Assembly (NCBI GenBank): GCA_039619475.1 | Contig: CM077115.1 | Span: 134,986,172-135,050,171 of the forward strand | Direction of reading: 5' to 3' | Length of the DNA stretch: 64,000 nt | Origin: Icerya purchasi | Lineage: Eukaryota; Arthropoda; Insecta; Hemiptera; Monophlebidae | Part shown: positions 53,325-64,000 of the stretch, piece after piece | Layout of the letters: each line of letters starts with the position of its first letter | How positions within the stretch are numbered: the stretch's first letter is position 1 | Notes under the pieces: generated by a model | Databases searched by the model: none | What the model saw: the letters and a program-made list of their open reading frames with translations, nothing else | What the model was told of the DNA's origin: nothing | Program-made: the position numbers and the translations under genes

Positions 53325-53722
53325 GCTAAATCATCTAGCATCATCTAGCTCACTCGAAATTCCGAGTATGAGTTATCTTCTAATTCGGAGGAGAATTAGA
53401 GGATAGATAGACGCGCAGCCTAGCTTTCGTGCTACCGACAACGTGAGAAAGGTACCAATGGCGAGGCGAAGCCAAGACGACTGGCCTTTACTCACATTGA
53501 TGCGATTGTTCGCCGGCTGAGTATTTCTATGCGACGCTAGCGCACTCGCACGACTGTAATTGGAAACTGACTATAGTCGCTTGTTATCGCGCTACAGTTG
53601 CAGTCCAACTGTGTCTAAACTGCTGTGTACTAAACTAGCGCCGCATAATTTTTGTCGTCGCCCGGTATCGAACCCGAGACCGCCGGATCGGAAGTCAAGC
53701 GCTCTAGCCACTAGGCCAAACT
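53325..53722 (-). repeat. tRNA-derived SINE (family D), inverted partner of 56.9 kb
   Basis: On the minus strand the head (53,718-53,651) reads TGGCCTAGTGGCTAGAGCGC (A box) with a B box GGGTTCGATACC at 53,675-53,664. The approximately 390-bp sequence then follows the plus-strand copy at 56,903-57,305 closely to the CTAGATGATG tail, apart from about 26 bp missing near 53,415. Both Pol III boxes look intact. Confidence 0.92.
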
Positions 53723-55599
53723 AAATAAAGGACTGTTAATAGTCATATATGGAACGAGCGAGAGAAAAAAGTGAGACTAGAGATTTTTTGTGAAATTAGC
53801 TTTATCGGATGCGTTATTAATAATGAATTTTTTTCTTTTCTTTTATCACATATTACTTGTGTTTTTTGGGTTTAAATGTAGCTCCACTTTCAATAATTTT
53901 ATTAATAATTAACAAACTAATGAACAATATTTTAAAAGAGGACAGTTAATTTTAACATCGGAATTAAGTTCACGCAATATTAGCATAGTCTACTGAAAAT
54001 TTAAGTACTTTTAGTTTAAAAAATAAAAACGATGAAATTTTTAAAAAATTCTCTTATTGATTAAAAAAAAAGAAAAAGAAAGAAAAAAAAAAGTGAATTA
54101 TTAAAGTAAAAAGTATCCATGTCCTTAATCGGGAATCGGGTATTTTAAATTCAAGGTTCACAACGCACTAAAATTACTAGCCCAGTAAAAATACACTCAT
54201 TAAATAGTAAAAAGGATAATAAATAATTAATAAAAAAAATATTATCAATAATCAAAATTAGTAGGTTATTCTATAAACTGAAAATAAAAGTTTATATTTG
54301 TATTTTCGTCTTATAAATTAGTTCTCTCATTTTAAAAAAATATCATCCTCCTACGGAACTGAATAATTCGTTGACACTATTTATGTGCGTTTATATGGGG
54401 GAATAACGTAACGAGACGACCAATTGTTATTTTTAAAAAGGAAATATCGGAAGCCGAAGCTGAAGATTTTCAGGCGGATTCGAAATAAAACGAACTGGTA
54501 AAGCCAATAAAGGCCCGTTGTTTTATGACATTTAATTGTGGAGATCGAGGTCAGTTGCGCTAATCGGTTTATCTTCTGAATAAATTTTGACCAGCGGGCC
54601 TGCAAATTGAACGGAGTGTATGTTCGAAAATAAAGCGAATTAAACAAGTTTACAGCTCGTGTAATGTAAATTATTGCTCTCGATTCGTACTCGATGATTT
54701 CGATCAGTTCAATTATCCGATTTACTACTGTGTTTGATGTGTTTTTAAAAAGTTAAATCATCCGTCTCAACATTCCTCGATAAGTTAGTGCAATATTTCT
54801 TGATTTCTGCAAAACAGTTCATTATCCGCGTTAAAGCTGGAATAAAGTTGTTAAGTGTTGGTAGCGAATTAAACGGTACATTTCTCCTTGCAATCGATGG
54901 TGAAAGTATCGGCTTGTTCTGCACCACCTATGTATATAGAGATAAGAGTGAAGAATTATAGGTTCTGATGTTTTCTGAAAAATTCTTATCTGTTGCAGTA
55001 AATAATTTTTCGAGAATAGTCGGATTTTTTGTAACTTGGGTAGAATACGTCTGTAGTGAACCGCTGTCTTCTCGCAACATTGGCCTGCGTTTTAAACACT
55101 ACAGTGCACTAGTTTACAGGCATTCTCGGGCTGTCCAATAAATCAGTTTTCAGTTTTATTATTTGTTGTACTTAGCGTATGTACGATTGTCTCACATCTT
55201 CGGGCAATTCTGTATAATTAACTCTTTCCGAGTAGAATTTCGTTTCAGCTCTGTTCCTCGGTTTTTTGTCTTCGTCGTCTATATGCTTTCTCTGTCTCTG
55301 TTTTGTACGATACAAACGATGCTTTTAGTTCTTCAGCGGCGCCGCTAAGACTTCTTCACTCTGTCAAGTGCGCTTATTTTTTTAGCTCCCTCATTTTTCC
55401 TTTCGGTCGTTTTCGTTCTCAATGGTTTTTTTTTTACATTCTTCGTTCTTGTCGTTTTTTTCTTTCTCACATCGATCGATTAGTCTTTTCCTATTAATAC
55501 GAAAAGCATTTGAAAAAATTTTACTTCAGAGATAATGGTAACTGCAATCTTGATTAATTTTTTTTTGTATATATATTTATGTATGTGTGTATATATATA
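53723..55599. other. AT-rich DNA without a recognised feature
   Basis: A poly-purine tract lies at 54,063-54,093. ORFs here (54,381-54,647; 55,163-55,497) carry no motif I recognise. Confidence 0.4.
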
Positions 55600-56893
55600 C
55601 GAGGTCTGACAATTAAGTAATGAGACTGAGTCTATAAAAGCTGTATATTTAAAAATTATTAAACAACAAAATGATCGCCTTTGATGTAGTTCCCTTGGGC
55701 ACGGACACAGCGATTTCAGCGATTTTTCCATGCATTGTAGCAGTTCTGGGACGTTTTAAGTGGGATGTCCGATAGTACCCTTGTCACGGTCACTTAGATG
55801 TTGTTAGCGGATTCAAAACTCGTACCTTTTACTACTTGTTTGATCTTGTGGAATAGAAAGAAGTCACATGGTGACAGATTAGACGAATATGGAAGCTACA
55901 GCAACAGTGCAATCCCTTTAGAGGTTAAAAACTTAGCAACGCTGAATGTGCTGTGGCATATTGTCATGATGAAAAATCCACGTTCTCGCGATACCGTACT
56001 CTGTTGACCCTTTTTTGAAGTCATTGTAGTACATCATGGTAATAGACCTAATTAACAGTTTGTTCAGTTGGAACGAACTCCTTGTGGACCACCCGGCGGC
56101 TATTAAAGAAGCTGATGAGCAAGGTTTTCACGTTTGACCTGCTCATGCAAGCTTTTTTCGGTCACGGGGCGCCCGGGCATTGCCAATGTTGGTTTTGTCG
56201 CTTCGTCTCGGGATCATACGGAAAAAACACAAGCTTTTGTCACCCGTAATAACGCAGTAAAGCAGCGTATGATCGTTTTCTACCTGTTCCGAACAATCTT
56301 GTGCGATTGACATTCGATGCTATTTTTGCTCCTCAGAAAAGTTCTTCGGTACCATCTTCACACACAGATTTTTCGCCGCAAAATCATGGGTCAAAATCTG
56401 TGTAACAGTTCCACGGTTGATATTTAGTTCGTCAGCTAACATTCGAACCGTTAAATGACGATCTAGGTGGATTAGGGTGCGCACGCGCTTCGTAGTCTCG
56501 TCAGTCTGCGCTTCCACCGGTCCCTCGCTTCACGCCTCATCCAGCACACTCTCACACCCATCTCTAAATTCTTTATGCCAACGAAACATTTACGCACGAC
56601 TCACAAAGTCATTATCATACACTTTTAGAAATTTACTGTACGTTTCGGTCACCGAATCGCTCAGTTTATCACGAAATTTAATCATGACGCGGTGCTCCAT
56701 TTTAGTGACGAGCACCACTAACACACTTGCATAAAACATGGCACAGCTAGAGAACTAATGATCGCACGAGGGCTGCAAATACGTCTATCGTTAGGGGGGA
56801 GATGTCGGACTGTCATGTAGAAATTTCAAGGTCGCAATGTTACCACAAGCGTGGGAAAAAAAATTAATTTCATTACTTAATTGTTAAACCTTG
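55600..56893 (-). mobile_element. mariner with both terminal repeats, transposase full of stops
   Basis: The left end GAGGTCTGACAATTAAGTAA and the reverse complement of the right end, AAGGTTTAACAATTAAGTAA, form the terminal repeats, next to TA. On the minus strand the transposase runs from MEHRVMIKFRDKLSDSVTET near 56,700, through WHKEFRDG, TDETTKRVRTLIHLDRHLTV and RMLADELNINRGTVTQIL (helix-turn-helix pair), to WIFHHDNMPQH (second Asp, HHDN) near 55,980, LSPCDFFLF (third Asp) near 55,860 and AQGNYIKGDHF near 55,690. About 1.29 kb, the normal mariner length, with many stops and shifts. Confidence 0.92.
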
Positions 56894-56902
56894 TGTGTAT
56901 AT

Positions 56903-57305
56903 GTAGTGGCTAGAGCGCTTGACTTCCGATCCGGAGGTCTCGGGTTCGATACCGAGTGACGACAAAAATTATGCGGCGCTAGTTTAGTACACAGCAGTTT
57001 AGACACAGCTGGACTGCAACTGTAGCGCGATAACAAGCGACTATAGTCAGTTCCAATTACAGTCGTGCGAGTGCGTTAGCGTCACATAGAAATATTCAGC
57101 CGGCGAACAATCGCATCAACGTGAGTAAAGGCCAGTCGTCTTGGCTTCGCCTCGCCATTGGTACCTTTCTCGCGTTGTTGGCAGCACGAAAGCTAGGCTG
57201 TGCTCCTGCTTACGTGATTCCAACTGCGCGTCTACCTATCCTCTAATTATCCTCCGAATTAGAAGATAACTCATACTCGGAATTTCGAGTGAGCTAGATG
57301 ATGAT
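56903..57305 (+). repeat. tRNA-derived SINE (family D), inverted partner of 53.3 kb
   Basis: The head starts GTAGTGGCTAGAGCGCTTGA with a B box GGGTTCGATACC at 56,942-56,953. Blocks such as TATGCGGCGCTAGTTTAGTA, GGACTGCAACTGTAGCGCGA, AGGCCAGTCGTCTTGGCTTC and CATACTCGGAATTTCGAGTG recur as reverse complement at 53.33-53.65 kb. It begins about 10 bp after the mariner end and runs into a TA run at its 3' end. Confidence 0.92.
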
Positions 57306-57312
57306 ATATATA

Positions 57313-57600
57313 TATATAACTCGGACATTTCTGTCTCTTCTATATTTTCGCACCAAATTTGGTGATAACAGCACGAATTGTTGATTCACCAGGTCGATAC
57401 AAACGATGCACATTTTTCACAGAGCACTGGTTTTTGATAATAAATTTCAACCATATAACAATCGTTGCTCGTTTGTAAGTCTTTCAATGATGAAATGGCA
57501 GAGTATACTGAAAACTTTTCACTTTGACAGATGACGTTTGGACGCCAATACCAACCAGTGCTGCCAACCTGAAAAACTTAACTCTTAAAAAATCACCCTA
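57313..57600 (-). pseudogene. Tc1/mariner-type transposon 5' fragment
   Basis: On the minus strand it begins AGGGTGATTTTTTAAGAGTT, a terminal repeat of the IS630/mariner kind, and after a leader reads IIKNQCSVKNVHRLYRPGES then TIRAVITKFGAKI, the N-terminal helix-turn-helix region (S.......R..P...TIR..V.KF...G). It stops at about 57,313 where the SINE tail begins. Only the 5' end survives. Confidence 0.6.
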
Positions 57601-57639
57601 TATATATATATATATATATATACATGTGTATATGTATAT

Positions 57640-60480
57640 ATATATATATTCTTGTATTGTTGCGACTAGTTGGTCTTTGACAATAGTTATCAAAAATTGA
57701 AGAAAATAGACTTGTATGGATTACACTTCCAACAAAGTGCTTCCGAAACTATACGTTCTACAATAGATCATACGGGTTTTAAGTTTCTTAATACCTCCTG
57801 AATGATCTAATAGTTGCACTGCTTCGTTATTACTGTGATTTATTAAACCGTTCTCATGTTGACCTGCAAATTTAGCGACTTTTCCGGTAATCGTTATAAA
57901 CTTCATGTCCTGATGTATACACCTTCGATTCTTTCGAATCTGTAAGCTGCAGTTATTGAATTTTAGGCAACGTTGTATAACAGCTACGTTGGTCCTACGG
58001 GCACAATTCCACATATGGATAACGGTAATCGGCTTTATAACAGTCATGCATAAAGGCGTTTATTGTTGAAGGATAATCCTGAATGGTTACCAACCACCCC
58101 AATACACACAGCCTTCTTATCTTTTTCTTTATTTGTAAACGGTTTTGCCAAACGTGGTGCTTTCAGTTTAGTCGCGTGTCTGGATGCATTCCCAAGTACT
58201 GAGCTGAATCTTTTTGTGGGTTAATTTTCTGATTCAGCAACACTGGAATATTTTCTGTTTTTCGTAGTAAGTTTACATGTACCGACTTTTTTTTCATCCA
58301 GACAATAATACTATTTAATGTTGTTTGAAGGAAGTCCGTTTTGGTTTTTTGTTCGTGACTTATTGCCAAGATTGTGGTGTATCGTCAGCAAACACGGCAG
58401 TCAATGTTTGGCTGTTGACAGGTATATCAGTAGTATAAAGTAAGTAAAGAACTAGTCTTAAGACATTTCCTTGCGGAACGCACGCTAATATATTCTTTTT
58501 TAATCGAGTTTTTGCCTCTCGGTGATTTATGCAGAATTGATGGTCAGCCAAGCGAAATTCTGAGCTATGGGAATTGCTCATGTAATTTAACGCCAGACTT
58601 TATCACGAGCTTGGCTTAGGTCATGACCAAAAATTCCCCGCAACAGTATATTTCTTTTTTTTCTAAAGCGTTATGTGTAGCATTTGTGACGCGATGCAGC
58701 TGATCTTTAGTCGAATGTTTCTTCCGAAAGCCGAACTGGTGATCTGGGATTAACCTTTCTTCTTCTATAATCGGAGAAGTGGTTTCAGAATAAGCTTTTT
58801 AAATAGTTTAGACGTGCTGGCAAGTAACGATATTCTTCATTGGAAGGTTTTCTGGTTTTAAGAACATTATTACATCTGCTCGTTTCCATTGCCTTGGAAA
58901 ATAAGTACGTTAGCGATATAAGTACTCTTCCAGGCAGCTTCTTTCGCATACGTGGAATCATGCCCTGTTGCCTTTTTATGATTTAAATTGTTATCAATTT
59001 TCTTCGCCACTTCCATAAGCGTGGATTATTTTAAGTTTTTAATGATTTTGTTTGGCTGGAAACCCCCTTTTTAGGTGTTTAGCGAACTCCTCGATTTTAT
59101 ATTTTCTGCTGTGTGCCCAGGTACCATCATGTTTACAAGTAGGTGTCACTTGTTCAAACAGCCTCTTCATTAGTTTTGTGACTTTGAATAATCCGTTTTA
59201 TTATAAGCTGAAAGATTATCTTTAGGTATGTTTGAAAAGTAATATTTTTAACTTCTTCAATTTTGTTATGGAGCACTTTGCCGATACGGTTCCATTTTGA
59301 TCTGTTCATTGGATGTCGTGTCTTCTATCGTTGTTTCCTCGCTACTATTTTTTGCAACACAAGATCCCTTATTTCCAAAGAGTAAGGTATCGTTCGATGT
59401 TCAGTTAGTTCATTATGAGGTTTGCAATCTTTGGAGCATGGATAATAAGTCAGCTTTTCTACTGCTACTTCTATCTCTGTTGCTGATTTTAGTTTAATAG
59501 ACAGATCTGTTCCATTTTCTAGTTGGTTCTGAGCACTTTCTGATTAGTTTTAAGGAAAGTCTTCTTCCGTTTTAATATAACCTGTTGCACTTAGCGTAAA
59601 CAATACGGGAGTATGATCTAAGATTAGTTCTTTAAGTTCTTCGATATTATCCATGTAATTAAAGGATACTTTCTTTTGGCCACAAAAAAATTGAGTAAAT
59701 TTGACACTTTTGCTAAATCAGTTGGGGTCAATACGCTGGTTTTCCTGCGGAAACAGGATCTGCCATAATAGATTTTATAACTCTTAACAGCGCATCACCT
59801 CTGGATCAGCCTTGAGCCTCAGTAAGTATGTTTCGCGTTATAGTCTCCGGCCGTAATGAATCGAGTAATTACTAAACGTACCATCATTTACTTTAAATCC
59901 AGGTGGACAATAAGCAGCAGAAATTGTGAAATCATTGTTTCCATCGTTAATTTGGATACTTGCTGCTTGTAGATGTACTTTCTGACACTTTTTAATCTCG
60001 TAATGTTTGATTCTATTTTTTATTGACTACCGTTCTTCCTTCAGCTTTACTACTTGGGTGTTTGGTAGAGTAAATATTACTGTATTTTAATATGTGTCCA
60101 AGGTGCAAAATGCGTTTCGGCAACAAGCACCATGCCTATTTTCTTACCATCTCACAAATATTCTAGTTAAATTTCACTTTGAACTACCCTATTCGCGTTA
60201 CATGTAATTATTTTTAGAGTGCAGGTTATTTTGATTTATTTTGCACTTTGTTAATGGACGCTGGGCTATTTTCCAGTCTATCCAATTTCGCAGTAATTTT
60301 AACCAATTATATTTTCTATTTTAGTTATTTTTCCCAATCTTTGTAACATCGTCGTTGATTTGGATAAAATAGTAAGTATCTTTCTTTACTTAATTGAAAA
60401 TTCTAATGCTTTTGTAATATAGGTTCAATAAACTTTTCCCTTTGTTCAAAATAAGGGATAGTTGCAGAAATTCACAACTG
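57640..60480 (-). pseudogene. Jockey-clade LINE relic (ORF1 end, endonuclease, RT)
   Basis: From 60,480 downwards: traces of an ORF1 coiled C-terminus; ORF2 start with GMVLVAETHFAPWTHIKIQ near 60,145-60,090; RFITAGDYNAKHTY near 59,860-59,820 (endonuclease GDYNAK), its Trp codon now TGA; a linker with GTWAHSRKYKIEEFAKHLKR near 59,120-59,070; RT fingers around 58,740; NHREAKTRLKKNILACVPQG (motif B) near 58,530-58,470, LLYTTDIPVNSQTLTAVFAD with FADD (motif C) near 58,440-58,390; SVHVNLLRKTENIPVLLNQK and SAQYLGMHPDTRLN; and a C-terminus through GKVAKFAGQHENGLINHS to 57,721. Order and motifs are those of Jockey. It is nearly complete but dead. Confidence 0.88.
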
Positions 60481-61599
60481 AACTCTCTTCGCGTAAAGTG
60501 ATATTATTATCGTCGAATGCCAGGTTATATAGTATATCCATGGATCATTCTTACATCTATCTACATTAGATAGAGTGAGAAAGAGAGCGATAACATCGAA
60601 GACACGTTGAAGCTTTCAAGCAATTTGTAATGTCCCGTAATACGAACTCGTCATCACAAGTGGGCAATTTTTATTATTGCACATTTCCTAAAACTAAATT
60701 AACAAGTTTTAACTTTTTGCGAATGAAGAAAATCCCACATTCATTCACGCTGCTGGTATTTAAAAATGTTGTATCTGCTCAGTTTCCGTTTGTCGTCTCA
60801 CACCTGCACCGAATATGCAACGAAGACGGATTCTCTAAAGTTCGATTCTAATTGGACTGTTGTTCGTTTTTATCTTTATAATTACAACCGAGTATTTAAT
60901 ATGCGTTTTCTTCAGAGCTTCATACATCATCGGTGCAGTGAATGGGTGAGATCTTCATTTGGCTCTTTAATTCCTGTCGTTTCATAATTACTTTAGGCGA
61001 TTATTTTCTCTACACGGTTTTCATTTTGCAGTGCAATCTGTACATTAAATTGAGTAGGTAATAAAAAACTTAAAATAAAAAATAAAAGCGTTCAATAAAA
61101 TTAGAACGTACAGAGAGGGAATGAGTGTGCGGGTATATGAAAACCAAATGTTGGCTAGGCGTTGGCGGACGGATAAAATTAACATGGCTTCATTGCGATC
61201 ACGACATTCGTTAATCGGATTACGACTATGACTAGAGAAGAATACTAATGAAATTGAACGACGTTAAGTGTAACGCACGGATTGTATTAAAATAGTAGCG
61301 TCACATTCGATATTAAAGCCGCATGTTTAATTTCACATCTTTCACATAATTATCGCTAAATCGCAATTTACCAAGTAAAATGGGGTTGAAAAACAGTGAA
61401 AGAAACTTGACAATATTCATTTACTGTTGCAGGTGAAAAACTCACAATTTTTAATAATAAACTGTAACTAAATTAAAACACATAATTTAACAAAATTACA
61501 TCTTAAATGCTCTAGAAACTTCCAATATAGAAGCGTGGGTTGTTTTGCTTTACATTAGTATGTTCAGCGCTGCTCACTTTTATATTTTAATTTAGCAGC
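60481..61599. other. DNA without a recognised feature
   Basis: 60,540-61,400 is less repetitive than its neighbours, with two short ORFs (60,630-60,987) lacking known motifs. Nothing can be supported. Confidence 0.4.
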
Positions 61600-62795
61600 T
61601 ACATCTGCCCTTTATAAAGATTGCTTCTGCTATCTCGATGTTTTCATTAAGAGTCATCTCTATCTCTTTTCCGAACACCTTAATTTCCTTTCTTCTTGTG
61701 CTTTTGAAAAAATTGAACCCTCCCACAAACGAGGGCGACCATTCTTATTTCTCCGTACAAATTCATTATTCGCAATAAATCTTATTATTGCTCCTTTAAT
61801 GACGGCTTTGTGTTAAAACCTTTACTTGTCAAATTCGACGCAATCTAAAATTCGTGCCTGTGTCTTTTGATGCCTCTTTATCTTATCCGGTACTAGCAGC
61901 GTTGCTGAGTTTTAAATACGTCTCCGCTGTTAATTAGCAGACCCTATTTTTAGGCTTTTGTCCTCTTCTACTTGTTCTTCTCATCTTGTTTTTTTGTAAC
62001 TATCGTGGCTTATTAGCTCTCACCCATCTTATTTCTTCTAGTAACCTTCCTTATTTCTTCTTTAACTTCGCCGATCTCTCCTACGCTCCCATAGCTTCCT
62101 ACCCATCTCTGCTCCAAATCTATTCCAAAAATGGTAGTTATGAAATTTCCTAGTTCTAATAATTACCTATTTCACTCGCCCAAGACCACACTCAGCGATC
62201 CAGCAAAATTGGAGCACTTTTCATCTTACCGAGCCTCAATTACTCCGAATCTTTTCGTCTTCTGTCGTACTGTGCTGTCTTTATTTCTGAACTAATGATT
62301 GCATTACACTTCATTAGAGTACTTTCTAAGATCTGGTTCTACTTTTCTCTTATATTCCTGCGACAATCTATCATTACTTCATTCAATTCATACTTACTTG
62401 TTATATAGGTTTTTAATAACGTGAGTGCAAAAGGTATTGAAATGGTATTCTTTGGCTCTGCCTTCGTTTCACTAAAATTTACGTTTTTCTTCAGCTATCT
62501 TTATGTAAAGATTCTGTTTTGGATTTCGTTCAAATATCTGTGTCCTGTTCTTTTCTAAAGATCTTCCTTTCTACTTGTTCATCCAACCTATTTTTTGGTG
62601 TGTTCCTCTGGTTTTATGATTTTCCTTCGCTCTTCCGTTAACATCTTTAATATTCGTTTATGTCTTAATCATACAACCTTCTCCGCGTTTTAGGTTTTTC
62701 AGTTCATTTATTCTGTCGGTTTACGATTAATTCTCTACCATCATCTTGTTTCTGAAAAAAGGCTCTTTGGTAACACGTTTAAAAAAAAAAAAACA
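61600..62795 (+). pseudogene. LINE family A relic (RNase H to poly-A)
   Basis: Plus strand: ALFILPSLNYSESFRLLSYC followed by AVFISELMIALHFIRVLSK near 62,210-62,335 (catalytic Glu, as FCSIFYAE in other copies), then a long pyrimidine-rich C-terminus ending AAAAAAGGCTCTTTGGTAAC, ACGTTT and poly-A at 62,779-62,791. The end matches the 53.2-kb copy. Upstream part (61,600-62,150) is very decayed. Confidence 0.65.
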
Positions 62796-62929
62796 TTCAA
62801 AAAAAATTATTTCTTAGTGCATTTGAAAAATATATTTTTCATTAAATATTTCTTTAGTTTAGTTACAGTTATTAAAAATTGTGAGTTGTTCATTTGGTAA
62901 GTAAATGCATATTGTAAGATTGTAGTAAT

Positions 62930-63239
62930 ATGCTTTATAGACTACGAAAAGACCCTTGACAGTGTTCAATGGCATGAATACTGTGCGCATCCATAATGCA
63001 CAATCAGGAGAGTTCTATGTTCTGAAAGAAATCAGACAGGGCTGTGTTCTACCACCCATGCTCTTTAACTCGTACGGGGAATACATAATAGGATTAGTCC
63101 GAGAAGAGTGGAATAGCGGAGTAATGATAGGGGCATGGAAGATAACAGGTCTCAGACATGTATACTTAGATTCAATTTTGGAAGATAAAGGAGGCTCCGA
63201 AAGTGAGATAAGACGGAGACTGAAATCGCTAGGGGCGTC
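62930..63239 (+). pseudogene. LINE RT fragment (motifs A and B)
   Basis: Plus strand: VVICFIDYEKTLDSVQWHEY (motif A; usual form CFIDFEKAFDxVxW) near 62,922-62,985, then EIRQGCVLPPMLFNSYGEYI (motif B) near 63,028-63,087 and VREEWNSGVMIGAWKITGLR. One frameshift lies between them. No motif C follows: at about 63,240 the sequence becomes family B. Confidence 0.72.
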
Positions 63240-63770
63240 GTGACAAAAGCGTGCTCGGCGTTATTCTCGCCAATGCCAGTGGACGCGGACCTATCATCAT
63301 CGATGATGCATATTTTTCTAAGGAAGTGCGAGAAACAGTGGAAAACAGAATAGGCAGCTACTGAAACGTTCCTAAAAAACATTAAGGCCACAGTCGAACC
63401 GTGGTGGCCATCGGAGGGAATGTCCCGGCAAGATTTTAAGATTCTTAGCCGGCTGCGAATCGGCCGCGTCACTGTACAGTCACATAATTATCAAATCTTC
63501 GCCTCCAACTGTGTACTTCTTCTGCGGCCAGACTGATATACCGACAGTTCCACACATACTTCTCACGTGCGCAAAGTTATTCAGGACGCAACATAGCCTA
63601 CCCAACAACATACAGGATTGTCTGGCTAATACTACAACCAATGTCACAAGGGTTTATAGCCTTCGTGACCCAACATATATGAGTGACCTCTGTATATGTG
63701 CCATAATAACCATGGTAATTACAAACGGCACATATAAACAAAAAAAGAAGGTGAGGAGGAGAATATAAAA
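63240..63770 (+). pseudogene. LINE family B C-terminal fragment
   Basis: Plus strand over several frames: ALFSPMPVDADL, ETFLKNIKATVEPWWPSEGM near 63,363-63,422, SRLRIGRVTVQSHNYQIFAS near 63,448-63,505, FFCGQTDIPTVPHILLTCAK at 63,517-63,576 (Cys-His knuckle) and LPNNIQDCLANTTTNVTRVY. It parallels the 45.4-46.5 kb copy (EPWWPTDGVSRRDF, NRLRIGHTTLSHNYIF, FCGQPSTPF) in order and spacing. Confidence 0.75.
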
Positions 63771-64000
63771 ATAAATAATTATATAATCTGGTCTTACTTG
63801 TTGAAGTTTACAAATCATTTTCTTTAAGTTGCAACTGTAGGTTTTCTCAGTAGGTAGAAATATTTCTAAGCTGGTCAGCGGTGGTTTCTTCGTAAAGTTT
63901 TTTTTTTTTTAACCCCCCTTTGGGCATGTCAACAAAGGATCTTCGTCCAGAAACGAAACGAGGAAGAAGGATCAGTTAGATGTAGAGTCAGTGTCAAATA

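Noticed and set aside
54381..54647. 88-codon minus-strand ORF
   Set aside because: No motif recognised and no flanking gene structure.
1..64000. Search for CRISPR arrays, operons, prophage or bacterial genes
   Set aside because: No spaced direct repeats, no prokaryotic gene layout; all recognisable sequence is eukaryotic.

Overview
This window looks like AT-rich nuclear DNA from an arthropod, very probably an insect (a hemipteran is possible but not shown). It has no operons, prokaryotic gene packing or ribosome binding sites. Almost all of the 64 kb is intron and decayed transposable elements. The evidence for an insect is a spliced arrestin-domain gene of the insect ARRDC type, plus mariner, DDE_3-type, piggyBac, hAT, Helitron, Jockey and RTE relics and tRNA-derived SINEs.

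Only one host gene can be supported well: an arrestin domain-containing protein on the minus strand. Six consecutive coding exons (35,730-35,600; 23,205-23,110; 17,302-17,123; 14,886-14,689; 14,576-14,462; 9,285-9,074) join in frame at GT-AG borders, giving about 309 residues up to a stop at 9,074. The N-terminal exon or exons were not found, so the gene probably begins beyond 35.7 kb, perhaps outside the window. If so, everything right of 35.7 kb is first-intron or upstream DNA. One further weak candidate is a 45-residue secreted-type peptide at 27,959-28,096.

Layout. 1-9 kb holds a DDE transposase relic, two copies of a LINE here called family A (one split by a 285-bp hAT MITE with an 8-bp duplication) and a SINE relic. 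9-17.3 kb holds five of the six arrestin exons or their introns, a second hAT MITE with an 8-bp duplication, a 414-bp MITE with 34-bp terminal repeats, a DDE element with visible terminal repeats, and a piggyBac relic. 17.3-23.2 kb holds LINE and mariner fragments and a striking 164-bp near-perfect inverted repeat with a 42-nt loop. 23.2-35.6 kb is a 12.4-kb intron filled by family A, RTE and another endonuclease-RT LINE. 35.9-47 kb holds a mariner transposase, a SINE/MITE cluster, the longest intact reverse-transcriptase ORF (384 aa), and RNase H fragments. 47-53 kb holds a cluster of CRE-like sites, two SINEs, an R2-like LINE cut by the 5' end of a Helitron, and family A. 53.3-57.6 kb holds two inverted copies of one SINE on either side of a dead mariner with both terminal repeats. 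57.6-64 kb holds a long Jockey relic, family A and more LINE pieces.

The transposon proteins are all broken except the 42-43 kb RT ORF, so no working multi-gene system is visible. The most interesting signals are structural: the intronic long hairpin, the inverted SINE pair, a tRNA-like head shared by two SINE bodies, and nested insertions that give a relative order of events. Family names rest on motif recognition by eye; no alignment or database search was run.
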